Shown in pieces: positions 44,414 through 51,292 of a stretch of 64,000 nt of DNA. The notes under the pieces are model-generated. The model ran no database searches. It was not told the origin of the DNA and saw only the letters and a program-made list of their open reading frames with translations. Where the stretch lies: the NCBI RefSeq assembly GCF_000802965.1, contig NZ_JSAK01000020.1, positions 166,860 to 230,859 on the forward strand. The letters run 5' to 3'. The position numbers were made by a program, and so were the translations under genes. This DNA comes from Pseudomonas fluorescens. Its GTDB lineage: Bacteria; Pseudomonadota; Gammaproteobacteria; Pseudomonadales; Pseudomonadaceae. The stretch's first letter is position 1. Each line of letters opens with the position of its first letter.

Positions 44414-44647
44414 TCAGCGGTCGTTCTTCTGGTAAATGATTTTCTTGGTGCCGTTTTCGCAAGAGCCCACGACCATATTCTGATCGTGCACTTCGTCATT
44501 AGTGACGATTTCCAGGGTGTAGGACGTGACCCCGCGCGCCTGGATCTTCGCTTCGATTTCGGCCTTGAGTTCTTCACAGGGTTTCGGTGCCGCCAGGGCC
44601 GAAGTGGCCAGTGCGCAACAGATAACCGCCAAGGCAAAACGTTTCAT
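44414..44647 (-). CDS. DUF1161 family exported protein, copy 1
   Basis: 77 residues with a signal peptide (1-19, ending ALA). The DUF1161 core shows CEELKAEIEAKIQARGVTSY and VGSCENGTKKIIYQK, with two conserved Cys. It is probably a small periplasmic protein; function unknown. A paralog lies at 46556-46777, on the other side of the osmC and monooxygenase genes. Confidence 0.82.
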   Translation of the reverse strand: MKRFALAVICCALATSALAAPKPCEELKAEIEAKIQARGVTSYTLEIVTNDEVHDQNMVVGSCENGTKKIIYQKNDR

Positions 44648-44744
44648 GGTTGAAGCTCCCTTGAGGCAGCGTGCAGGATTCTGCATTTCGGCTGCTGTCA
44701 TTTATTCGACCACAAATTGATTGGGCAAATCTGTCGTATATCAA

Positions 44745-44801
44745 AAAAGATCGCAGCCTTCGGCAGCTCCTGGTAGGAGCTGCCGAAGGCTGCGATCTTT
44801 T
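44745..44801. repeat. perfect 27-bp-arm palindrome (GATCGCAGCC class)
   Basis: AAAAGATCGCAGCCTTCGGC and onward through CTCCT, loop GGT, then the exact reverse complement ending TTTT. Arms are 27 bp without mismatch. It lies downstream of osmC (minus strand) and should work as its terminator. Confidence 0.88.
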
Positions 44802-44816
44802 CGTCTCAATGCGAAC

Positions 44817-45248
44817 TTAACTCACCAACGTTGCGTCCAGGCTGATTTTCGCATTCAGCACCTTGGAAACCGGGCAGCCTTCTTTGGCCTTGTTGCTCAG
44901 CTCCTCGAATTGCGCCTGGCTGGCGCCGGGGATTTTTGCCTTGAGAATCAATTTCACCGCCGTGATCGCAAAACCCCCTTCGACCTGGTCGAGGGTCACT
45001 TCGGCATTGGTATCGATGCTGTCAGCTTTAAGGCCGGCATCGCCGAGAATCATGGAAAACGCCATGGAAAAACAACCGGCATGGGCCGCGCCGATCAGCT
45101 CTTCCGGATTGGTGCCTTTGCCGCCTTCGAAACGCGCCTTGAAGCCGTAGGGTGCTTCTCTGAGTACGCCGGTTTCCGTGGAAATCGAGCCGATGCCGGT
45201 TTTCAGGTCACCTTCCCAATGAGCCGATGCTTTCTTGATGATAGCCAT
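44817..45248 (-). CDS. osmC: OsmC-family peroxidase
   Basis: 143 residues with the two catalytic cysteines in AHAGCFSMAF and KEGCPVSKVL, plus Arg/Glu positions typical of the OsmC subgroup (IKKASAHWEGDLKTGIGSIS). It reduces organic hydroperoxides with thiols. The ATG of MAIIKK with AGGAG upstream is used. An AlgU-type promoter lies 60 bases upstream (45309-45336), consistent with stress control. Confidence 0.92.
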   Translation of the reverse strand: MAIIKKASAHWEGDLKTGIGSISTETGVLREAPYGFKARFEGGKGTNPEELIGAAHAGCFSMAFSMILGDAGLKADSIDTNAEVTLDQVEGGFAITAVKLILKAKIPGASQAQFEELSNKAKEGCPVSKVLNAKISLDATLVS

Positions 45249-45308
45249 GCCTGTCTCCTCAAAATCCGGCGCGAGTACCGCGCCTGTGTGGTTTTCGCTT
45301 GCTAGGGT

Positions 45309-45336
45309 TCTGAGGATAGACGGTGGCGCAAAGTTC
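45309..45336 (-). promoter_or_regulatory. AlgU/sigma22-type promoter of osmC
   Basis: Minus strand GAACTT (plus 45331-45336), 17-base spacer, TCAGA (plus 45309-45313). The -35 is a perfect match to the AlgU consensus, the -10 has one mismatch, and the spacing is right. Confidence 0.65.
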
Positions 45337-45434
45337 ACCTGATCTGATCGGTCCGGTAATTTCGTAGGAATTTTCCCTGTGCTATTGAAACTCGGGTATA
45401 TGCCCTCATTGCATGAAACACGCTTTTAGATTCG

Positions 45435-45463
45435 GCAGGTTTTCGTTCGCGAGAAAAACCTGC
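45435..45463 (+). other. leader hairpin before the flavin-monooxygenase gene
   Basis: GCAGGTTTT and AAAACCTGC arms around about 11 bases, ending 25 bases before the ATG at 45488. Possible mRNA leader structure; no T tail. Confidence 0.35.
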
Positions 45464-45487
45464 GCCCTCAATTGGAGAAGCAGGTTT

Positions 45488-46489
45488 ATGAAACGACTGT
45501 CCGATATCAAGTTTTCGACCCTCGATCTTGTCCCTGTGCGGGAAAACGGCAGCCCGGCCCAGTCGCTGCGCAACTCGCTGGACCTGGCGCAGCATGTCGA
45601 GAAATTCGGCTACAACCGCTTTTGGGTCGCTGAACACCACAACATGGATGGCATTGCCAGTTCCGCGACTTCAGTGCTGCTCGGCTACCTGGCTGGCGGC
45701 ACGTCGACCATTCGTGTCGGTTCTGGCGGGGTGATGTTGCCTAACCACGCGCCCCTGGTGATCGCCGAGCAGTTCGGCACCCTTGAAAGCCTTTATCCCG
45801 GGCGCATCGACCTGGGCCTGGGACGTGCGCCCGGTTCCGACCAGATGACCGCCCGTGCGCTGCGTCGTGAACGCTCCGGCAGCGCCGATGATTTCCCGGA
45901 AGATGTGGCGGAACTCGTGCGTTATCTAGGCCCGCGCACTCCAGATCAGCGCGTTATTGCGATGCCGGGTACAGGGACCAATGTTCCAATCTGGCTGCTG
46001 GGCTCAAGCCTGTTCAGTGCGCAATTGGCCGGTGAGCGTGGTTTGCCCTACGCCTTTGCATCACATTTCGCACCACGCTTCATGCATGAGGCGATTCGCG
46101 TCTACCGCAATCACTTCAAGCCTTCAGCCGTGCTGGACAAGCCTTACGTCATGCTCGGCGTACCGCTGGTGGCGGCCGATACTGACGAACAGGCCGACTA
46201 TCTGGCGACCTCGGTATTCCAGCGAATTCTCGCCTTGATGCGAGGACAGAGTCTGGTGCAACGCCCACCGGTGAAAACCATGGACGGACTATGGCTGCCC
46301 CATGAGAAGGAAGCTGTCAGTGATTTCCTTGGTTTGGCGATGATCGGCAGCCCGCAGAAAATCCGCGCCCGACTGGAAGTGCTGATCGAACAGACCCAGG
46401 CTGATGAGCTGATTTTTACTTGCGACCTGTACGAACATTCGGATCGTGTGCATTCCTACGAGTTGCTGGCGCAGGTCATGAAAGGCTGA
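45488..46489 (+). CDS. luciferase-like monooxygenase (YhbW type)
   Basis: 333 residues of the flavin-dependent LLM family in the bacterial luciferase alpha-like TIM-barrel group. Visible: FWVAEHHNMDGIASSAT, VGSGGVMLPNHAPL, LYPGRIDLGLGRAPG. It probably uses reduced FMN; substrate unknown. The start ATG (MKRLSD) follows an AGAAG site. It is divergent from osmC. Confidence 0.85.
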   Translation: MKRLSDIKFSTLDLVPVRENGSPAQSLRNSLDLAQHVEKFGYNRFWVAEHHNMDGIASSATSVLLGYLAGGTSTIRVGSGGVMLPNHAPLVIAEQFGTLESLYPGRIDLGLGRAPGSDQMTARALRRERSGSADDFPEDVAELVRYLGPRTPDQRVIAMPGTGTNVPIWLLGSSLFSAQLAGERGLPYAFASHFAPRFMHEAIRVYRNHFKPSAVLDKPYVMLGVPLVAADTDEQADYLATSVFQRILALMRGQSLVQRPPVKTMDGLWLPHEKEAVSDFLGLAMIGSPQKIRARLEVLIEQTQADELIFTCDLYEHSDRVHSYELLAQVMKG

Positions 46490-46507
46490 CGTCGAAACCT
46501 GACCCAT

Positions 46508-46537
46508 AAAAAGCCGACAACGGGTGTCGGCTTTTTT
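46508..46537. terminator. bidirectional terminator
   Basis: AAAAAGCCGACA and TGTCGGCTTTTTT around a 5-base loop, between the convergent monooxygenase and DUF1161 genes. Confidence 0.9.
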
Positions 46538-46555
46538 ATGAAAACTGGAATCAGC

Positions 46556-46777
46556 CTAGCGCTTGTAGACGATTTCCTTGGAGCCCTTCTCACAGGTGCC
46601 GACGACTTTCCCGCCGGCAGCGGTGCCTTTGTCGACAATTTCCAGCGAATAGCCTGCAACGCCCTTGGCATCAAGCTTCGCTGCGATCTCGGCTTTCAGC
46701 TCTTCACACGATTTGCCATCCGCTAAGGCGGCGCCCGCAAGGCTCAACAAACCTACCGCCAAAATAAACTTCTTCAT
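46556..46777 (-). CDS. DUF1161 family exported protein, copy 2
   Basis: 73 residues from the ATG of MKKFILAV (AGAGA ten bases upstream; an ATG three codons earlier is possible). Signal peptide about 1-18. Core CEELKAEIAAKLDAKGVAGY and VGTCEKGSKEIVYKR aligns with the copy at 44414. Both copies sit among stress genes, so a shared envelope-stress role is possible but unproven. Confidence 0.82.
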   Translation of the reverse strand: MKKFILAVGLLSLAGAALADGKSCEELKAEIAAKLDAKGVAGYSLEIVDKGTAAGGKVVGTCEKGSKEIVYKR

Positions 46778-46902
46778 CGGTCGCATTCTCTGGTCGGATC
46801 AATAGGGTGGGCATCCAGCAATCGACCGGATGCACTCAGGTAGCGCTTTGCCATTCCCTATGGCACTCGGCCAGCGCGCAAGTTCAGAAGATGATCTTGA
46901 AC

Positions 46903-47118
46903 TCAGCTGCTGGCAATCCGGAACCCTACCTTGAGCGTCACCTGGAAATGCGCAGCCTTGCCGTCCTTGATGTGCCCGCGGGTTTCGGTCACTTCAAACC
47001 ATTCCATGTACTTTAGACTTTTGCTGGCTTCGGCCAGCGCGTTGTTGATCGCGTCTTCGATACTGCTGGTGGACGAGCCAACCAATTCGACTTTCTTGTA
47101 GGTGTGGTGGTCAGTCAT
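46903..47118 (-). CDS. dodecin family flavin-binding protein
   Basis: 71 residues, the usual dodecin size. Signatures VELVGSSTSSIEDAINNALAEA and the flavin-stacking Trp in MEWFEVTETRGH are present. Dodecins assemble as 12-mers and store FMN, riboflavin or related flavins in the cytoplasm. It is divergent from a DUF883 gene. A perfect AlgU -35 (GAACTT) with a poor -10 lies upstream at 47171-47198. Confidence 0.92.
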   Translation of the reverse strand: MTDHHTYKKVELVGSSTSSIEDAINNALAEASKSLKYMEWFEVTETRGHIKDGKAAHFQVTLKVGFRIASS

Positions 47119-47274
47119 GGCTTTCTCCTAGGGTGTGAAATACAGACTAGCAGTGATTTTCCTTCTTACTTCTGTCGGTCGGTCCGACATGGAAGTTCAC
47201 ATTTTCTGCACTTTCTCGAACCCCTGAAGTCCCAACCAACACACGCCACTCATCAACAATGCAGGAGAGCCACC

Positions 47275-47601
47275 ATGGCCAACAGCTCGTTACGTAAAGC
47301 CTCATTGCAAAGCATGGAAGCGGAAATCGAGAGTCTGCTCAAATCCTTGGAAAACCTGAAGGACGACGCCTCGGACGAGTCGCGTAAAACCCTCAAGGTG
47401 TTGAAAGGCAATGCCGAGAACGCGTTGAAACATTCGCGTCATCTGCTCAGCGATGCCTATGAAGAGGTCAAGGTCAAAACCCGTGAAACCGGGATTGCCA
47501 CGCGGGACTACGCCCAGGAGCACCCTTGGACTACAGCGGGTGTCGCCGTGGGGGCGTTGGGTTTGCTGGCAGCCTATTTACTGTGCAAACGCGGTGATTA
47601 A
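47275..47601 (+). CDS. DUF883/ElaB-YqjD family inner-membrane protein
   Basis: 108 residues: a long charged helix (about 10-80), then EHPWTTAGVAVGALGLLAAYLL, the C-terminal membrane segment of the ElaB/YqjD/YgaM family. Known members bind ribosomes at the membrane in stationary phase. GGAGAG precedes the ATG. Its stop overlaps the convergent trpI stop by four bases. Confidence 0.88.
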   Translation: MANSSLRKASLQSMEAEIESLLKSLENLKDDASDESRKTLKVLKGNAENALKHSRHLLSDAYEEVKVKTRETGIATRDYAQEHPWTTAGVAVGALGLLAAYLLCKRGD

Positions 47602-48491
47602 TCCGTCTGGCGCAGCTCGTTTTTAAGCCAATGCGCCAGTTGCCGTGCGCGCCCGTCTGCGGCGCGCTTGGGTAGCCATAACGCCAGTTGCGCCGGGGTT
47701 TCACTGAAGCCCCACGGCGCAACCAGGCGACCCGCCTTCAAGTCCTCGATCACCAGCGGCTCCGGGGCAATCGCCACGCCCAGCCCGGCCACGGCCGCTT
47801 CCAGCAAATAATACAAATGTTCGAAACCTTGACCGAACTTCAGCGCCCCGGCATTTAGGCCGCTTTGCTGTGCCCAAACAGGCCAGGCTTGCGGACGGGA
47901 GGTGGTGTGCAGCACCGACTCATTCAAAAGGGCCCCGGCGGGTGCGGCTTTTAATCTTTCATAGCCGGCGAATCGTGGACTCATCACCGGGCCGATACGC
48001 TCGCTCGCCAATTCGAACACCTGCATGTCCGCCGGCCACGGTGGCTCGGCGAATACCAGCAAGGCATCCAGACCTGGACGGCGCGGATCGAGATCGCCTT
48101 CGCCCGCCGATAGATGCAGGCGCAGATCAGGCAAATCGGCATTCAGCCGCCCCAGGCGCGGAATGAACCAGCGTGCCAGCAGACTGCCCGAGCAGCCGAG
48201 GACGAATGGCGCATCGGCGGTGCTTTGTGTGAGTTCTGCGCAGACCGTACGCAAGCGCTCGAAGGCTTCAGCGCTGGCATCGCGCAAGCGTATACCGGCA
48301 TCTGTGAGTTTCAGGCCGCGACCCTCTTTGACGAACAGGCTCACGCCAAGATGCTCCTCAAGCACCTTCAATTGCCGGCTGACCGCACCGTGAGTAACGT
48401 GCAGCTGTTCGGCAGCCTGACTGACGCTGTTCAAGCGAGCCGTGGCTTCAAAGGCACGGAGGGCGTTCAGCGGTGGGAGGTCGTGGCTCAT
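47598..48491 (-). CDS. trpI: LysR-type activator of trpBA, TrpI
   Basis: 297 residues. An N-terminal winged helix-turn-helix (LNALRAFEATARLNSVSQAAEQLHV) is followed by a LysR effector domain. It is divergent from trpBA across a 112-base gap that carries a TrpI-type box. In P. putida and P. aeruginosa TrpI activates trpBA in the presence of indole-3-glycerol phosphate and represses itself. The position makes the assignment firm. Confidence 0.93.
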   Translation of the reverse strand: MSHDLPPLNALRAFEATARLNSVSQAAEQLHVTHGAVSRQLKVLEEHLGVSLFVKEGRGLKLTDAGIRLRDASAEAFERLRTVCAELTQSTADAPFVLGCSGSLLARWFIPRLGRLNADLPDLRLHLSAGEGDLDPRRPGLDALLVFAEPPWPADMQVFELASERIGPVMSPRFAGYERLKAAPAGALLNESVLHTTSRPQAWPVWAQQSGLNAGALKFGQGFEHLYYLLEAAVAGLGVAIAPEPLVIEDLKAGRLVAPWGFSETPAQLALWLPKRAADGRARQLAHWLKNELRQTD

Positions 48492-48498
48492 GATATCT

Positions 48499-48513
48499 GT
48501 GAGTTTTCCTGAC
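48499..48513. promoter_or_regulatory. TrpI binding-site core
   Basis: GTGAG-TTTTC-CTGAC lies 8 bases upstream of the trpI start. As I recall, GTGAG-N5-CTGAC is the core reported for TrpI site I in Pseudomonas, which autoregulates trpI and assists trpBA activation. Confidence 0.7.
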
Positions 48514-48603
48514 AGGTTACAGCGATCTTATCGGTTTTCAGTCCGGGGCGTCAGGGGTAGAGTGGACTCCATTATCACTTCACGCACTCAACTGGAGCGC
48601 CAA

Positions 48604-49824
48604 ATGACCCAGACTAATCTGCGTAACGGCCCTGACGCCAACGGCCTGTTTGGCGCGTTCGGCGGCCGTTATGTCGCCGAAACCCTGATGCCGTTGATCC
48701 TCGATCTGGCCCGTGAATACGAGACGGCCAAGGAAGATCCTGCATTTAAGGAAGAACTGGCCTACTTCCAGCGTGACTACGTCGGACGTCCGAGCCCGCT
48801 GTATTTCGCTGAGCGTCTGACCGAGTTCTGTGGCGGCGCCAAGATTTACCTCAAGCGTGAAGAGCTGAACCACACCGGCGCGCACAAGATCAACAACTGC
48901 ATCGGCCAGATCCTGCTGGCGCGGCGCATGGGCAAGAAGCGCATCATTGCCGAGACCGGCGCCGGCATGCACGGCGTGGCAACCGCCACCGTTGCAGCGC
49001 GTTTCGGTCTGGACTGCGTGATCTACATGGGCACCACTGACATCGAACGTCAGCAGGCCAACGTGTTCCGCATGAAGTTGCTGGGCGCCGAAGTGATCCC
49101 GGTCGTGGCTGGCACCGGCACTTTGAAAGATGCGATGAACGAAGCCCTGCGCGACTGGGTGACCAACGTCGACAGCACCTTCTACCTGATCGGCACCGTG
49201 GCCGGCCCGCACCCTTATCCGGCGATGGTTCGCGACTTCCAGGCCGTGATCGGCAAGGAAACCCGTGACCAGCTGCAAGCCCAGGAAGGCCGCCTGCCGG
49301 ACAGCCTGGTGGCGTGCATCGGCGGCGGCTCCAACGCCATGGGCCTGTTTCATCCATTCCTCGACGACAAGAGCGTCGAGATCATCGGCGTTGAAGCGGC
49401 CGGCTACGGCATCGAAACCGGCAAGCACGCGGCCAGCCTGAACGGCGGCGTACCTGGTGTGCTTCACGGCAACCGTACTTTCCTGTTGCAGGACGACGAT
49501 GGCCAGATCATCGACGCCCATTCGATTTCCGCTGGTCTGGACTACCCGGGCATCGGCCCGGAACACGCCTGGTTGCATGACATCGGCCGCGTTCAGTACA
49601 CCTCGGTGACCGATGACGAAGCCCTCGCGGCGTTCCACCAATGCTGCCGACTGGAAGGGATCATTCCTGCACTGGAAAGCGCCCATGCCCTGGCCGAAGT
49701 ATTCAAACGCGCGCCGACCCTGCCGAAAGATCACCTGATGGTGGTCAACCTGTCCGGCCGTGGCGACAAAGACATGCAAACCGTGATGCACCACATGGAA
49801 CAATCTAAGCAGGAGAAACACTGA
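48604..49824 (+). CDS. trpB: tryptophan synthase beta subunit
   Basis: 406 residues of the PLP-dependent TrpB1 type. The PLP lysine is in GAHKINN, the phosphate-binding glycine loop in CIGGGSNAMG, and the loop EELNHTGAHK is intact. It condenses indole with serine. The start ATG (MTQTNLR) follows TGGAG. Its stop overlaps the trpA ATG by one base. Confidence 0.97.
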   Translation: MTQTNLRNGPDANGLFGAFGGRYVAETLMPLILDLAREYETAKEDPAFKEELAYFQRDYVGRPSPLYFAERLTEFCGGAKIYLKREELNHTGAHKINNCIGQILLARRMGKKRIIAETGAGMHGVATATVAARFGLDCVIYMGTTDIERQQANVFRMKLLGAEVIPVVAGTGTLKDAMNEALRDWVTNVDSTFYLIGTVAGPHPYPAMVRDFQAVIGKETRDQLQAQEGRLPDSLVACIGGGSNAMGLFHPFLDDKSVEIIGVEAAGYGIETGKHAASLNGGVPGVLHGNRTFLLQDDDGQIIDAHSISAGLDYPGIGPEHAWLHDIGRVQYTSVTDDEALAAFHQCCRLEGIIPALESAHALAEVFKRAPTLPKDHLMVVNLSGRGDKDMQTVMHHMEQSKQEKH

Positions 49825-50636
49825 TGAGCCGCCTGCAAACACGTTTTGCCGAACTCAAGGAACAGAACCGCGCCGCCCTGGTGACCTTCGTCACTGCTGG
49901 CGATCCGGGTTATGACACCTCGCTGGCAATCCTCAAAGGCTTGCCGGCGGCGGGTGCCGACGTGATCGAATTGGGCATGCCCTTCACCGATCCGATGGCG
50001 GACGGCCCGGCGATCCAACTGGCCAACATTCGTGCCTTGGAGGCCAAGCAGAACCTGGCGAAAACCCTCCAAATGGTTCGCGAGTTCCGCAAGGACAACA
50101 ACGAAACACCGCTGGTACTGATGGGCTACTTCAACCCGATCCACAAGTACGGCGTGCCGCGCTTCATTGCCGAAGCCAAAGAGGCGGGTGTTGACGGACT
50201 GATTGTGGTTGACCTGCCGCCAGAGCATAACGGCGAGCTGTGCGACCCGGCCCAGGCTGCCGGTCTGGACTTCATCCGCCTGACCACCCCGACCACCGAT
50301 GACGTGCGCCTGCCAACCGTTTTGAACGGCAGCTCCGGGTTTGTGTATTACGTGTCGGTGGCCGGTGTGACGGGTGCGGGCGCGGCCACTCTGGAGCACG
50401 TCGAAGAGGCGGTTGCGCGTCTGCGTCGTCATACCGATCTGCCGATCAGCATCGGTTTCGGCATCCGTACACCAGAGCAAGCAGCCGCCATTGCGCGTCT
50501 GGCCGACGGCGTGGTGGTGGGTTCGGCGCTGATCGATCACATCGCCAATGCCACCACGCCGGATCAGGCCATCGATGGTGTGCTGAGCCTATGCTCGGCG
50601 TTGTCCGAAGGCGTGCGTAAGGCCCGCGTCAGCTAA
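49824..50636 (+). CDS. trpA: tryptophan synthase alpha subunit
   Basis: 270 residues, TIM barrel. Catalytic Glu and Asp are visible in VIELGMPFTDPMADGPAIQ; the phosphate site is in GFGIRTPEQAA and VVGSALI. It cleaves indole-3-glycerol phosphate and channels indole to TrpB. It is translationally coupled to trpB and followed by a terminator. Confidence 0.97.
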   Translation: MSRLQTRFAELKEQNRAALVTFVTAGDPGYDTSLAILKGLPAAGADVIELGMPFTDPMADGPAIQLANIRALEAKQNLAKTLQMVREFRKDNNETPLVLMGYFNPIHKYGVPRFIAEAKEAGVDGLIVVDLPPEHNGELCDPAQAAGLDFIRLTTPTTDDVRLPTVLNGSSGFVYYVSVAGVTGAGAATLEHVEEAVARLRRHTDLPISIGFGIRTPEQAAAIARLADGVVVGSALIDHIANATTPDQAIDGVLSLCSALSEGVRKARVS

Positions 50637-50698
50637 AGGTAAAGTTCCTGATACAGAGGAATTAGAGCCTTCCGACACAGACTAATCAGCAAGACCGA

Positions 50699-50730
50699 GG
50701 GTTTCAGGACTACGTTCTGAAGCCCTTTTT
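50699..50730 (+). terminator. terminator of trpBA
   Basis: GGGTTTCAG paired with CTGAAGCCC (one GT pair), 9-base loop, then five T residues. Confidence 0.8.
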
Positions 50731-50755
50731 GTTGTGTGTAGTGAGGAAAGACTCA

Positions 50756-51199
50756 ATGAAAATGCCGAAACGTCTGATTGCCAGCCTCGGTGTGCTGATG
50801 CTCAGTGCGACCCCGTTGCTGCACGCCAGCGCCGACCAACGCGACGATCACGACCACGGCGGCCCGCAGCAGGGCCATTACGATAACCACGGCGATGATC
50901 ACCGTGGCGGGCAGGACAATCGCCGTGGCGGGCCACCGCCCCGAGACTTCGGCCCGGTGCGCCAGACTATTCACGACAACCACGACTATTTCGTCCGTGG
51001 TGCGCCGCCACCTCCGGGTGTCCATCTGGTGCGTGGCCAGCCTTTGCCTCATGGCTATTACGGCGAACGCCTGGATAACCGGGCGTTGGGGCGTCTGCCG
51101 TATTACCCGGGTTACGAATGGCGCCGCGCGGGCGCGGATGTTGTGTTAATTGCGGTGGGAACAGGGATTGTTTATGAGGTATTGCAGGGGGGTCTGTAG
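50756..51199 (+). CDS. CigR/RcnB-like exported protein
   Basis: 147 residues. Signal peptide (about 1-25) is followed by a His/Asp/Gly-rich low-complexity segment (DHDHGGPQQGHYDNHGDDH) that could bind metal. A C-terminal domain has LPHGYYGERLDNRALGRLP and a final hydrophobic helix, as in the RcnB/CigR-type family (DUF1236-like). GAGGAAAG sits upstream. In Salmonella CigR is an anti-virulence factor; nothing here shows the same role. Confidence 0.72.
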   Translation: MKMPKRLIASLGVLMLSATPLLHASADQRDDHDHGGPQQGHYDNHGDDHRGGQDNRRGGPPPRDFGPVRQTIHDNHDYFVRGAPPPPGVHLVRGQPLPHGYYGERLDNRALGRLPYYPGYEWRRAGADVVLIAVGTGIVYEVLQGGL

Positions 51200-51206
51200 C
51201 GCGTAA

Positions 51207-51280
51207 AAAAGATCGCAACCTTCGGCAGCTCCTACAGGGAACGTACTTTCATGTAGGCGCTGCCGAAGGCTGCGATCTTT
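51207..51280. repeat. GATCGCAGCC-type palindrome between convergent genes
   Basis: AAAAGATCGCAACCTTCGGC...TACA and the inverted copy ending GGCTGCGATCTTT, with a loop of about 15 bases and a few mismatches. It separates the CigR-like and DUF4105 genes. Confidence 0.8.
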
Positions 51281-51292
51281 GCTTTTATAACC

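Noticed and set aside
48580..49842. 420-codon minus-strand open frame opposite trpB
   Set aside because: Antisense to a fully intact trpB; no motif seen and it would need to span the trpI-trpB promoter.
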